DNA from: Haloactinospora alba
Lineage (GTDB): Bacteria; Actinomycetota; Actinomycetes; Streptosporangiales; Streptosporangiaceae
Assembly (NCBI RefSeq): GCF_006717075.1
Contig: NZ_VFQC01000001.1
Span: 2,031,501-2,095,500 of the forward strand
Direction of reading: 5' to 3'
DNA: 64,000 bases
The translations under genes and the position numbers were made by a program. The notes below the pieces were generated by a model that saw nothing but the letters and a program-made list of their open reading frames with translations, had not been told where the DNA came from and did no database searches. Shown here in pieces: positions 17,757-26,935 of this stretch (positions are counted from its first letter, which is position 1; the number at the start of each line of letters is the position of its first letter).

Positions 17757-18854
17757 CTAACCCCCGGTCACTTGGAGCAACGCGTCGCGGAACGCCGACA
17801 TTTCCTCCGGGGTGCCGACGCTGACCCGCAGCCACCCCGCGGGGCCGGTCTCACGGATGAGCACACCGCGGTCGAGCAGGCCCTGCCACACGGACTTCCG
17901 GTCACTGAACCGCCCGAACAGCACGAAGTTGGCGTCGGAGTCAGCGACGACGAAACCGTGCGCGCGTAGCCATTCCACCAGTTCGTCGCGTTCCTCGCGA
18001 AGCTGTTTCACCGCTCCCAGCAGTTCGGGGGCGTGCTCCAGCGCCGTGATCGCCACACTCTGGGTGATAGCCGACAGGTGGTAGGGGAGCCGCACCAGGT
18101 GCAGGGCTTCCACGACGGCAGGGTGGGCCGCCAGGTAGCCCAACCGCGCTCCCGCCATGGAGAACGCCTTGGACATGGTGCGCGAGACGATCAGCCGAGG
18201 GTGGGAGTCCAGCAGTTCCAGCGCACTCGGGGTGCCCGCGCGGCGGAACTCGGCGTAGGCCTCGTCCACGACGACGATCCCGGGAGCCACCCGCGCGATC
18301 GCCTCGATGGTCTCCAGCGGAAGCGCGGTCCCCGTCGGATTGTTCGGTGAGCTCAGGAAGACCACGTGCGGCTGGTGCTGTTCGATCGCGCTCGTTGCCT
18401 CGGCGACGTCGACGGAGAAGTCGTCGGCGCGCGCTACCGAGAGCCAGGTGGTGTTGGTGACCCCGGTGATGATGGGGTGCATCGAGTAGGAGGGTTCGAA
18501 CCCCATGGCCGTACGCCCGGGGCCACCGAAGACCTGCAGGATCTGCTGCAGTACCTCGTTGGAACCGTTGGCGGCCCATATCCGGCTCTCGTCCAGCCCG
18601 TGGCCGAGGTACCCGGCCAGCGCGCGGCGCAGCCGGACAGCGTCCCGGTCGGGATAGCGGTTGAGCCCGGTGGCGACCTCGGCGACGTCGCGCGCGAGAG
18701 CCGCCGCCACCTGCTCCGACGGAGGGTAGGGGTTCTCGTTCGTGTTCAGCGCGATGGGAACGTCGATCTGCGGGGCACCGTAGGGGGTGCCTCCGCGCAG
18801 GTCGTCGCGGAGTGGGAGATCCTCGAGTCCGAGTTCCCGCGAGTTCGGGTCCAT
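17757..18854 (-). CDS. hisC: Histidinol-phosphate aminotransferase HisC
   Basis: A 365-residue fold-type I PLP enzyme that converts imidazole acetol phosphate to histidinol phosphate with glutamate. The N-terminal [14 protein letters not shown] motif, [10 protein letters not shown], and the PLP-binding Lys in [18 protein letters not shown] are present, followed by [12 protein letters not shown]. The start ATG 18854 shares one base with the hisD stop (TAATG), so translation is coupled. Its place between hisD and hisB supports HisC over the related aromatic aminotransferase. Confidence 0.95.
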   Translation of the reverse strand: MDPNSRELGLEDLPLRDDLRGGTPYGAPQIDVPIALNTNENPYPPSEQVAAALARDVAEVATGLNRYPDRDAVRLRRALAGYLGHGLDESRIWAANGSNEVLQQILQVFGGPGRTAMGFEPSYSMHPIITGVTNTTWLSVARADDFSVDVAEATSAIEQHQPHVVFLSSPNNPTGTALPLETIEAIARVAPGIVVVDEAYAEFRRAGTPSALELLDSHPRLIVSRTMSKAFSMAGARLGYLAAHPAVVEALHLVRLPYHLSAITQSVAITALEHAPELLGAVKQLREERDELVEWLRAHGFVVADSDANFVLFGRFSDRKSVWQGLLDRGVLIRETGPAGWLRVSVGTPEEMSAFRDALLQVTGG

Positions 18855-20170
18855 TACTCCCCCCGTTCCGTCGTACTGCGTTCGGGAGCGAACCGGGCGC
18901 TGACCGCCTCCCCGTGGGCGGGCAGGTCCTCGGCGTCGGCCAGCGCGATCGTGTGGCCGGCGACCTCCCGCAGCGCCGAGCGGTCGTAGTCCACGATGTG
19001 GGTCCCCCGCAGGAAGCTCTGGACGCTGAGGCCGGAGGAGTAGCGGGCGCTGGCCCCGGTGGGCAGCACGTGGTTGGATCCGGCGCAGTAGTCGCCCAGT
19101 GAGACCGGGGTGTGGTCCCCGACGAAGATGGCACCGGCGTTGTGCACCCGTTCCGCCACCGTCCGGGCGTCGGCCGTCATGATCTCCACGTGTTCGGCGG
19201 CGTAGGCGTCCACCACGGAAACGCCGTGCGAGAGGTCGTCGACCAGCACGATACCGGACTGGGGGCCACCGAGCGCCTCGGCCACCCGCTGGCTGTGCTT
19301 CGTGGCGGGGACGCGCGTCTCCAGTTCGTCCTCCACCCGCTGCGCGAACGTTTCCGAGGGGGTGACAAGCACCGATGCCGCGACAACGTCGTGTTCGGCC
19401 TGGCTCACCAGGTCAGCGGCCACGTAGCCGGCATCGGCCGTGTCGTCGGCGAGGACGGCGATCTCGGTGGGCCCCGCCTGCGCGTCGATCCCGATCACGC
19501 CGCTGAGGAACCGTTTCGCGGCCGCCACCCATATGTTCCCCGGCCCGGTCACCATGTCGACGCGTCCGCACTCGTCCGTGCCGTAGGCGAACATCGCCAC
19601 CGCCTGCGCGCCGCCGACACTGTAGATCTCGTCGACACCGAGCAGCGCGCACGTGGCCAGGACCGTGGGGTGCGGAAGCCCGGTGTCCGGCTGTGGAGGG
19701 GAGGCCACGGCCAGCGACCCCACCCCTGCCTCCTGCGCCGGTACGGCGTTCATGACCACACTCGAGGGGTAGGCGGCGCGCCCGCCCGGCACGTACAGCC
19801 CGACCCGGCCGACGGGAAGCCACCGTTCGGTGACCGAGCCCCCGGGGGCGACATGGGTGGTGGTGTCGGTCCGGCGCTGGTCCCGGTGGACGAGCCGACT
19901 GCGGCGGATGGCCTCTTCCAGGGCAGCGCGTACGTCCGGGTCGAGCCCGGCGAGAGCGCTGTCGACAGCCGTTCGGGGGACGCGGAACTCGGTTACCCGC
20001 ACACCGTCGAACTTCTCCGTAAGCTCGCTCAGTGCCTCGTTTCCCCGGTCACGCACGTCCGCGCAGATCGGGCGGACCTTGTCGGCCATGTCGTCGACGC
20101 CGGTTTCGGCACGCGGCAGTACGTCGCGCGGGTCTCCCGGCTCTCCTCGGAGGTCGATTCTAGAGATCAC
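18854..20170 (-). CDS. hisD: Histidinol dehydrogenase HisD
   Basis: A 438-residue zinc enzyme for the last two steps of histidine synthesis (histidinol to histidine, two NAD+). Seen are [40 protein letters not shown] with zinc-binding Gln/His, and [10 protein letters not shown] with the catalytic Glu-His pair. I take GTG 20170 as the start because VISRIDLRG is the family N-terminus; the frame remains open to about 20425, but that part has no family resemblance and includes the ferritin control region. It is the first gene of the operon. No His-rich leader peptide was found upstream. Confidence 0.95.
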   Translation of the reverse strand: MISRIDLRGEPGDPRDVLPRAETGVDDMADKVRPICADVRDRGNEALSELTEKFDGVRVTEFRVPRTAVDSALAGLDPDVRAALEEAIRRSRLVHRDQRRTDTTTHVAPGGSVTERWLPVGRVGLYVPGGRAAYPSSVVMNAVPAQEAGVGSLAVASPPQPDTGLPHPTVLATCALLGVDEIYSVGGAQAVAMFAYGTDECGRVDMVTGPGNIWVAAAKRFLSGVIGIDAQAGPTEIAVLADDTADAGYVAADLVSQAEHDVVAASVLVTPSETFAQRVEDELETRVPATKHSQRVAEALGGPQSGIVLVDDLSHGVSVVDAYAAEHVEIMTADARTVAERVHNAGAIFVGDHTPVSLGDYCAGSNHVLPTGASARYSSGLSVQSFLRGTHIVDYDRSALREVAGHTIALADAEDLPAHGEAVSARFAPERSTTERGE

Positions 20171-20417
20171 GGCCCCTATTCTACGTGCGCTGGAGCAGCG
20201 TCCCGGTGCGCGTTCCCTCCCGTCCCCGGTCGCGGAGCACGATCCACGCTCGCCGGTGGCGAGGAGACGGGCGGGCCGGAGTGACCCCTCCCCGGAACCA
20301 CACGCCCGGGCCCCGCCACGGGGCGCCGGGCGCGAGTGAGCGCCCGTCCGGCACACCACCCGCGCGGCACGGACAACCCACCCCTCACTGCACCATTTCC
20401 CACACCACAACAAGAAT

Positions 20418-20507
20418 GTAGGCAAGCCTCACCATAAGAAATAAAAACGAGCCTATCCTAACTTTGGAATACCTAACCTAATGCGGCAACAATGGAGGTG
20501 CACCTAA
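20418..20507. promoter_or_regulatory. Tandem IdeR/DmdR-type iron boxes upstream of ferritin
   Basis: Four sites resemble the 19-base consensus TTAGGTTAGGCTAACCTAA. They are 20418-20436 (right half AGCCTCACC), 20443-20461 (minus strand TTAGGATAGGCTCG, 12 of the first 13 positions matching a Streptomyces-type box), 20463-20481 (minus strand TTAGGTTAGGTATTCC) and 20489-20507 (right half GTGCACCTAA, weaker). They end 60 bases before the ferritin start in an AT-rich stretch. In mycobacteria, tandem boxes in front of bfrB let iron-loaded IdeR activate the gene, and the same is inferred here. The hisD promoter lies on the other side. Confidence 0.75.
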
Positions 20508-20566
20508 GTGATGTACCTTGCATTCATTTGATCGAACGTTCTTTGGATATGAGTTATTGTTGGGGC

Positions 20567-21133
20567 ATGACTTCGACGAGCAAGACAAGCGAGCACGGAC
20601 TGTCCAAGTTCCACCGCCTCCTGGTTGACCAGCTGCGGCACGAGTACACGGCGTCCCAGCAGTACATCGCCCTGGCCGCGTGGTTCGACGACCGCGACCT
20701 CCCCCAGCTCGCGCGGGTCTTCTACCGCCAGTCGCTGGAGGAGCGCGACCACGCGATGATGATCCTGCGTTTCCTGCTGGACAACGACGTCCCGGCGACG
20801 ATCCCGCAGGTCGATGAAATCCAGAACAATTTTGACGCCGCACGGGAGCTCGTGGCGCTCGCCCTGCGCCAGGAACAGGAAGTGACCGAACAGTTCCATT
20901 CCCTCATGCGGGCGGCCCGTGAGGAGAACGACTACACCGGGGAACAGTTCCTCCAGTGGTTCCTGCAGGAGCAGACGGAGGAAGTCGCCAAAATGTCGAC
21001 CCTGCTTTCCGTCATCGACCGCAGCAGCGGGAACCTTTTCGACGTCGAGACGTTCGTCGCCCGCGACATGCCGGACGAGGCCGGCGGCGACCCGTCCGCC
21101 CCGGAGACCGCCGGTCCCGCACTGACAGTGTGA
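20567..21133 (+). CDS. bfrB: Ferritin, BfrB type (non-haem iron storage)
   Basis: A 188-residue ferritin subunit, which should assemble as a 24-mer cage that oxidises and stores iron. It closely resembles M. tuberculosis BfrB: KFHRLLVDQLRHEYTASQQY gives the first ferroxidase Glu, QSLEERDHAMMI the second Glu and His, and EQFLQWFLQEQTEEVAKM the later acidic residues. A C-terminal tail of about 25 residues rich in Asp/Glu/Ala follows the fifth helix. I chose ATG 20567, where family similarity begins; upstream in-frame ATGs (20549 and 20492) lack a ribosome site and 20492 falls inside the iron-box array. The start itself has only a weak GGGG nearby. Confidence 0.93.
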   Translation: MTSTSKTSEHGLSKFHRLLVDQLRHEYTASQQYIALAAWFDDRDLPQLARVFYRQSLEERDHAMMILRFLLDNDVPATIPQVDEIQNNFDAARELVALALRQEQEVTEQFHSLMRAAREENDYTGEQFLQWFLQEQTEEVAKMSTLLSVIDRSSGNLFDVETFVARDMPDEAGGDPSAPETAGPALTV

Positions 21134-21147
21134 GCCGACACCCGTCA

Positions 21148-21190
21148 GACCGGTCCGCTGTCCGCCGCGCAGGCGGGCAGCGGACCGGTC
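21148..21190 (+). terminator. Strong hairpin after ferritin
   Basis: GACCGGTCCGCTG (21148-21160) pairs perfectly with CAGCGGACCGGTC (21178-21190), and TCCGCC/GGCGGG extends the stem to about 19 bp with a small loop. It starts 14 bases past the ferritin stop. There is no T run, as is common for terminators of high-GC actinomycetes. Confidence 0.8.
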
Positions 21191-22011
21191 GGCAGCAGCG
21201 TTGCTCCCGCTCCGTCCATGTGACACCTCCATGACCCTCCCGGTAGTGACCGGGTCGGTCTCGCTTCGGGTCTCTCCCCCACACATTCCGGCTGTCCACC
21301 CGCCGGCCGGGGACACACGAGACCCCGCACCCATCCCGGGCCATGCGTCGGTTCCGCACCAGGACCGCCCGGCTGAGCACGGTTCCCGAGCGGACGCGCA
21401 CCAGCCCGAGCCGCGCGTGTGACGGACCGCCAGCGGACCCCCTGGGAGGACAGCGCCGCGCGGCACACCCGTGGCCCCTCCCCGGGCCCGCGCCCGCGTA
21501 GGGGCCCCTCCGGAACGGCTGGCGCCCGACCTTCGCACCGTGGGAAAGCCGAACGGCGACGAACCGGAACCGTCGCGACTCGCTTCCCTGTCTCCGCACG
21601 GGCCCCGTGGACACGCGGCCCTGTTGTCCACGCTCCGGACGCGGCTCTTTCGGAACCGGTCCGTGGAAACGGCGGTCCTGGGCACCGGTTACGAGAGGTC
21701 CGCCCTCCGGCGACAGGGCTCCACGATGCTTCGTCGCCCCTCCCCGGATCCGCTGGGAGGGCCGGGGCCGTTCCGGTGCCCCCGTTCACGGGCGGCGACA
21801 TTCAGATAACTCCACCAAACACACCACAAGTGAAAATAATTCACACGTCAGGTAATTCCCATGCTTTTCCGTTGCTCCTTTATCTTTTCCGTGGTGCGGG
21901 ATAAACTCATGCCCGCATCACCGGCAGCGACGCATTACACGAGCACAAAAACACAACAAAACGGAACAAAAAGGCAACCAGCACCCAGTGCCCCCCTCCA
22001 GAGAGATACCT
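21191..22011. other. Intergenic region upstream of the P450 gene
   Basis: The 820 bases from the ferritin terminator to the P450 start. The first 600 are GC-rich with open frames on both strands, but the products are Pro/Arg/Gly-rich and match no family. From about 21795 to 21985 the DNA turns AT-rich (many CACAA and AAAA runs) and probably carries the P450 promoter. No operator was identified. Confidence 0.45.
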
Positions 22012-23391
22012 GTGCACCCTCCACACTCACCAGCGTCGGGAACGGGGCCACCACCGAACTCGGCCTGCCCTCTGTACTCCGGTGAAAGCCCTCCCCCCGT
22101 TCCCCTCACCGGACAGGAGAACCTGGCCGAACTCCGCGAACGCTACGGTTCCGCCGCCCCCGTCGAGCTGGAACCGGGCGTCCGCGCATGGCTGCTGCTC
22201 GGTTACCAGGAGAACCTGGAAGCACTGCGTAACACGCGCAGCTTCTCCAACGACCCACGCAAATGGAGCCTACGCCGGGAAGGCCACATACCTCCGGACT
22301 CTCCCCTCCGCTATGTCGCCCAGCACCTCCCGCAGGCCGCCACCAACGACGGAGAGGTCCACCGGCGGCTCCGCTCCCCGGTCGCCGCAGCGCTCCGCCG
22401 CCTTGACGAGGAAACGTTGCAGGCCCGGGTCCAGTACCTGGCCGACCTTCACATAGACGCGTTCTCCGGTCGCGGACACGCCGAACTCGTCGAGGAGTAC
22501 GGCTCCGCCCTTCCCGCGGCCGTGCTCAACTGGATCATCGGCGTTTCCGACGACGAGCGCGCTCCGGACATCGCCGCCACGGACCCCCAGAGCAGTGACC
22601 GGGCGACGGCCCACGAACAGTTGCGTACCGTGACGCAGTACTTCACCGAACTGGCGCGCCGCAAACGCGACTCACCCGGCCACGACCTCGTCAGCCAGCT
22701 GGTAGCCCACGAGTCGAACCTCTCCGACACTGAGGTGGCCCACTCCCTGACAATGCTCGTCACCTCGGGGCACGGGACAACCTCCGCTCTCATCGGCAAC
22801 GCGTTGTACCGGGTACTCACCGACGCGGACCTGCGCTCGGCGCTGTTCGACTTCCAGCTGCGCGTCGATGACCTGGTCGAGCAGACCCTGTGGAACGATC
22901 CACCACAGCGGAGCTGGCTGGGGCGCTACGCTCGGGAGGACCTGCGGTTCGGCTCCGCCGACATCCGGGCCGGGGACGGAATAGTCATCGGCTTCGCCGC
23001 AGCGCACAGCGACCCGACAGCGACCGGCTCCGGTGAGTCCGCCGCCGGCCTCGGTTCCGCCACGAACCGGGCCCACCTCTCCTGGGGTGCCGGGGCCCAC
23101 CAGTGCCCGGGACAGCATCTCGCCTGGCACATCGCCACCACCGGGATAAGCGCTCTGCTCCGCCGCCTACCCGACACGCGACTGGGCACATCACCCGCAC
23201 GGATACGCCGTTCCGGGTTGTTGAACGGCCGGGGACTACTCGAACTGCCCGTCACCTTCACCCCGGTGGCGGCCTCCCGGAGTGGGGGCAAGACGCCGCC
23301 CTCCACGCCCGAAACCGCGCAGTACGCCCCAAGGGGCGGGGTCTCCGCGCCGTTCGCCGCCATGGTCGCCCGATGGCGGCGCCGCCGGTAG
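22012..23391 (+). CDS. Cytochrome P450, CYP157-like, lacking the ExxR motif
   Basis: A soluble bacterial P450 of about 459 residues. The haem-binding loop LSWGAGAHQCPGQ has Cys365 as the iron ligand, with Trp358 in place of the usual Phe. The I-helix reads LVTSGHGTTSAL. In the K-helix, where all ordinary P450s have ExxR, the sequence is EQTLW (residues 290-294, bases 22879-22893) followed by NDPPQ. This is the EQSLW-type motif known for the Streptomyces CYP157 family. I chose GTG 22012, with GAGAGA at 22000-22005; GTG 21988 is possible. In Streptomyces such P450s often sit in conservon operons; here there is no conservon gene and no redox partner next to it. The substrate is unknown. Confidence 0.9.
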   Translation: MHPPHSPASGTGPPPNSACPLYSGESPPPVPLTGQENLAELRERYGSAAPVELEPGVRAWLLLGYQENLEALRNTRSFSNDPRKWSLRREGHIPPDSPLRYVAQHLPQAATNDGEVHRRLRSPVAAALRRLDEETLQARVQYLADLHIDAFSGRGHAELVEEYGSALPAAVLNWIIGVSDDERAPDIAATDPQSSDRATAHEQLRTVTQYFTELARRKRDSPGHDLVSQLVAHESNLSDTEVAHSLTMLVTSGHGTTSALIGNALYRVLTDADLRSALFDFQLRVDDLVEQTLWNDPPQRSWLGRYAREDLRFGSADIRAGDGIVIGFAAAHSDPTATGSGESAAGLGSATNRAHLSWGAGAHQCPGQHLAWHIATTGISALLRRLPDTRLGTSPARIRRSGLLNGRGLLELPVTFTPVAASRSGGKTPPSTPETAQYAPRGGVSAPFAAMVARWRRRR

Positions 23392-23395
23392 GAAC

Positions 23396-24001
23396 TCAGC
23401 GTGGCACGTCACCGTCCGGACCGGCGGCGCGCGCACTACCGGGGTCAGCGCTGTCCGGCTGCCCACCGGCACAACGCATGTACGGAAGATCCCGGCGCCA
23501 CATGCTGACCGCGTCGAAGACCGCGTACTGCAGCACCCCCACGAACGGCCACGTCAGCAGGGCGCTCAACGCGTGCAGCCGCAGCCCCGCGGTAATGACG
23601 TCGCCCGGCTGCGCGGCGTCACGCGCGCGTTGGAAGCCCTCCGCGTCGAGCAGGACTCCCACGCGCCACGCGACCACCGAACCCAGGAAGGCGCCCACCA
23701 CGAGGCAGAACAGGAAAAAGAGCCGCACGTCGGCCCCGCGGAACGTAGCGGCCAGACGATACTGCAGGGCGTAGACGGTGTAGCCGGACACCAGTCCGAC
23801 CGCCGTCGCCATGAGAGCGAAGTACCCTTCCGAGGCGAACGTCGTCTCGGAGACCGGGTAGGGAACGGTGGCCCCCTCCGAGGTAACGGTGACGTCGGGA
23901 CGCGGGGCGAGCGTCCACCACAGCACACCGACCAACGCGCCGACCAGCGCCATCGCCCCCACGACCACCGCGGCTGCCACCAACCGCCGCTGCGTCACCA
24001 A
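23396..24001 (-). CDS. Four-span membrane protein, possibly DUF2567-like
   Basis: A 201-residue membrane protein. The predicted spans are about 9-30, 60-80, 92-114 and 138-160, with a short outside loop after span one containing VTSEGATVPYPVSETTFASEGYFAL. The pattern of a WWTLAP motif after span one and a variable loop before span two resembles actinobacterial membrane proteins of the DUF2567 kind, but I am not sure of the family. The C-terminal 35 residues are polar and disordered. It starts near GTG 24001 and converges on the P450 gene with four bases between the stops. Confidence 0.65.
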   Translation of the reverse strand: MVTQRRLVAAAVVVGAMALVGALVGVLWWTLAPRPDVTVTSEGATVPYPVSETTFASEGYFALMATAVGLVSGYTVYALQYRLAATFRGADVRLFFLFCLVVGAFLGSVVAWRVGVLLDAEGFQRARDAAQPGDVITAGLRLHALSALLTWPFVGVLQYAVFDAVSMWRRDLPYMRCAGGQPDSADPGSARAAGPDGDVPR

Positions 24002-24353
24002 CGACCCACCCTCTTTCCTACTCTCCCGTGGTTACCGGAACATCCCAGCACCACTGTCCAGCACACCGGCACCAGGGGTGCCCCACGGGACGAGCGCGCG
24101 AACAGAACACCATCGTGCACCATAACCGAGTACGCGCCAGGACTCGTGGTTTCGGGCGGGGGCTCGGACGGCTGTCCGCACGGACGGGCCGGTGCGATCC
24201 GCCCGCACCGACCGACCGTCACCCCGACCGGCGGGAACGGCAGGGTGACGCGAGTGGACACGAATGTTCACTTTCCGGTTGGTTCAAGACGTCTCCCGCG
24301 AGTGGCACGCTTGGACCACCCGGTTCCCGTCCCCGCCGCGAAAGGTCCGAACA
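24002..24353. other. Divergent promoter region
   Basis: The 352 bases between the minus-strand membrane protein gene and the plus-strand secreted protein gene. They should hold both promoters; no clear boxes, repeats or small genes were seen. Confidence 0.4.
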
Positions 24354-25583
24354 ATGCGCCTTTCCCGAAGAAACTCCCGTGCTGTCTCTCTCACGACAGC
24401 AGCCGTTCTCTCCCTGGCCAGCGCTCCCCCGGTATCCGCGGCGGAAACGCAGCGGGACAGCGTCCGGTTCGCGACCTACAACGCGTCGCTGCACCGGCAG
24501 TCGGAGGGAGAGCTCGTCGCTGACCTGTCCGACGGCGACGACGAGCAGGCGCAGGCTGTTGCCGAGAACATCCAGCGGGTGCGCCCGGACGTTCTGCTCG
24601 TCAACGAGTTCGACTACGACGAGGCGGGGCGTGCCGCGGAACTGTTCCAACGGAACTACCTCTCCCAGGGGCAAAACGGCACCTCGGGTATCGACTACCC
24701 CTACCGGTACACGGCGCCGAGCAACACCGGGGTCCCCTCGGGCTTCGACCTGGACAACGACGGCAGGAGCGTGACCGACCCCGACGAGCCGGGCTACGCG
24801 GACGACGCTTTGGGATTCGGGGAGTTCCCCGGGCAGTACGGGATGGTCGTCTACTCCAGGTACCCCATCGACACCGACCGCGTCCGCACTTTCCGGGAGT
24901 TCCGTTGGGCGGACATGCCGCACGCCCTGCTTCCCACCGACCCGGAGACCGGCGGGGACTTCTACTCCGACGAGGAGCTTGCGGCACTGCCTCTGTCCTC
25001 CAAGAGCCACTGGGACCTCCCCGTACGTGTCGGGCCCGGGCCCCCGGTACACCTACTGGCCTCCCACCCCACGCCGCCGAACTTCGGGGGTCCCGAACAG
25101 CGCAACCTCGCCCGGAACCACGACGAGATCCGGTTCTGGTCGGACTACGTCTCGCCCCGGGCCGGGGACTACATCCACGACGACAGGGGAGAACGTGGCG
25201 GGCTGCGGCCCGGCGCCGCGTTCGTCGTCGCCGGTGACCTGAACGCGGATCCGCGCGATGGCGGCAGCCACCCCGATGCGGTGTCCCAACTGCTCGACAC
25301 CGCGCGGGTGAACGCTTCGGTCCGCCCGCGCAGTGAGGGCGGGCCGGAGGCGGCCGAACTGCAGCGGGGCGCGAACGAGGAGCATGATGGCGACCCCGCT
25401 CACGACACGGGTGATTTCACCGACGACCCGGCCCCGGGGAACCTGCGTGTCGACTACGTTCTTCCCTCCCGCGGCTTGCCCGTGCGGGACAGCGGGGTGT
25501 TCTGGCCCACCACCGACGACCCGCGTTCCGAGGCCGCGGCCACCGCCTCCGACCACCGGTTGGTGTGGACAGACGTGCTTTGA
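24354..25583 (+). CDS. Secreted endonuclease/exonuclease/phosphatase-fold protein
   Basis: A 409-residue exported protein. Residues 1-33 form a signal peptide (MRLSRRNSR, a hydrophobic core, then PPVSAA). The mature part has the EEP fold: VRFATYNASL (first strand with the conserved Asn), RPDVLLVNEFDYD (metal-binding Glu), GQYGMVVYSRYPI, HLLASHPTPPNF, FVVAGDLNADP (catalytic GDxN) and a final TASDHRLVWTDVL with the SDH motif. All core catalytic motifs are present, so it should be active as a phosphodiesterase or nuclease outside the cell; the substrate is not evident. The start ATG 24354 has GAAAGG about nine bases upstream. Confidence 0.88.
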   Translation: MRLSRRNSRAVSLTTAAVLSLASAPPVSAAETQRDSVRFATYNASLHRQSEGELVADLSDGDDEQAQAVAENIQRVRPDVLLVNEFDYDEAGRAAELFQRNYLSQGQNGTSGIDYPYRYTAPSNTGVPSGFDLDNDGRSVTDPDEPGYADDALGFGEFPGQYGMVVYSRYPIDTDRVRTFREFRWADMPHALLPTDPETGGDFYSDEELAALPLSSKSHWDLPVRVGPGPPVHLLASHPTPPNFGGPEQRNLARNHDEIRFWSDYVSPRAGDYIHDDRGERGGLRPGAAFVVAGDLNADPRDGGSHPDAVSQLLDTARVNASVRPRSEGGPEAAELQRGANEEHDGDPAHDTGDFTDDPAPGNLRVDYVLPSRGLPVRDSGVFWPTTDDPRSEAAATASDHRLVWTDVL

Positions 25584-25633
25584 CCGTTCAGAAAGCGTGT
25601 CAGAACGTGCGCACGTTCTGAGTCGTCGCATTA

Positions 25634-26528
25634 CTACGCGGCGTTGACCCCGCCCTGGGGCGGGGGCGTCCCGTGGCGGTACCCGCTACCCGACACACCC
25701 GAGGATGCGGCGGTCGTACACGGGTTTCCATCGGGCGTGTTCAGCGTCCCGGCGCAACTCTCCGTGGACGTGCCACCCGCCTCCTCGACCAGGTGGGCGA
25801 GGTTGCGGGCGGCATTGAGGTCGCGGTCCAGGTGTGTCGGGTTGGGAACGGTTTCTCCGGTGGACAGCACCGCCAAGTGGTGCCCCAGATCCACACCGAT
25901 CACCCCGCCGCGCTGTGCCGGGGCGGTCTCGCGTGGGGTGGTCTCGGTGGAGAAGGAGACCATCCACCGGCCGCGCTGGAAATTCACCGTTGCCGAGCGG
26001 ATCCGGCCGGTGTCCCGGGCCAGGTGGCGGGCGAGTGTGCGGGTGGACTCGTGGGTGCGCACCGTGCCGATGCGCGGCAGCGCCACATGGCGGCAATCCC
26101 GAGGGGACAGGCCGATGCTGCCGGTGGTGAACCGGCACGACCACCGCGAGCGTTTCGTCTTGAACCGGGGAAAACCCACCCGTTTCCCCGCACGGGTGCC
26201 GCGCCGGGAGGCGGTCCAGTTCGCCAGGGCGGTGGCGAGGTTGGCCGCCCCGCCGGCGTAGGCCTCCGTGGAGTTCTCCGCCCACTACGGCGCCACCTCA
26301 CCCTTGACCTGGTTGAAGGCTTTGCGCAGCCCCGTAGGCCGACCACGACACGCTGGGGGTCAGCTCCCGCTCACCCACACCGGACTCGCGCTGCGCGCGG
26401 CGCTGCTCCAGATTCGTCTTGATCCGGGCGAGAGCCCGGTTGTAGGCGAAACGGGCCGCACCGCAGTGCGAGGCCAGAGCCTGCTGCTGGGCCGGGGTGG
26501 GATCCAACGCGAACTGATACGCCCGCAC
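25634..26528 (-). pseudogene. Degraded TnpB (IS605/IS607-type OrfB) gene
   Basis: Remains of an RNA-guided nuclease gene of an IS200/IS605-like element. The N-terminal part (GTG 26528 down) reads VRAYQFALDPTPAQQQALAS with ARFAYNRAL, the TnpB helix-turn-helix start. At 26330-26333 a run of four C (G on the coding strand) marks a one-base frameshift; in the next frame an in-frame TAG stands at 26285-26287 where TGG is expected. The rest gives GFPRFK and VIGVDLGHHLAVLS (first RuvC Asp). It then jumps at about 25826-25832 straight to RDLNAARNLAHLVEE, so roughly 100 residues with the RuvC Glu and the zinc finger are missing. Three separate lesions mean it is dead. No TnpA or element ends were seen. 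Confidence 0.9.
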
Positions 26529-26935
26529 CAGCCCCGCACCCACGCCCGCCCCCGCGTAGCTCGCCGCAGCACAGCCCCTGGCACCCGAATCATGACCGAG
26601 AGTGGTGACATTAGCACGGATTGATCTGTTCCCGCACACAACAAGGCACAATTCCCCACCCCCACGGCCGCGGAACCACCACCGGGAAGAGAGGAATACC
26701 CCTCCGCACTCCCGGTTAGCGGGACAGTGACGGCGGCGCCCCGGCCATCGGACGCCGCGGTCGGCCGGCCGGCTCCGCCGGAGACACGGCGTCCCGCCGT
26801 CCGGCCCGCGGTTCCCGGCATGGGTGGTGAGCGAGAATAAGCACGGACACGGATACGGACACGGAAACAGTCCGAGTCGGCCGGTACACCGTCGCCGTCA
26901 GCCGACCGGACAAAGAGCTGTTCGGTGGTTCCGGC
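26529..26935. other. Intergenic region between the TnpB remnant and the LigD-Pol gene
   Basis: About 400 bases with no complete gene. The last 100 bases, in frame with the polymerase gene, encode a peptide like the normal N-terminus of LigD polymerase domains (see that entry), but no ATG, GTG or TTG opens it. The rest may contain the left end of the old insertion element; no clear end was found. Confidence 0.45.
26842..26865 (+). repeat. Four tandem copies of a 6-base unit (NACGGA)
   Basis: CACGGA, CACGGA, TACGGA and CACGGA follow one another directly, about 70 bases before the first usable start codon of the LigD-type polymerase gene. The repeat length is a multiple of three, so changes in copy number would not shift a reading frame. 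Confidence 0.85.

Noticed and set aside
20171-20417. His-leader peptide or T-box control of the his operon
   Set aside because: No run of His codons and no TGGTACCGCGG-like sequence on the minus strand upstream of hisD.
21145-21801. Possible 218-residue gene in the gap before the P450 gene
   Set aside because: Gly/Pro/Arg-rich product, no ribosome site, overlaps other equally poor frames.
25634-26528. TnpB-like gene as a repurposed RuvC-dead regulator (TldR-like)
   Set aside because: Frameshift, amber codon and large deletion together point to simple decay.
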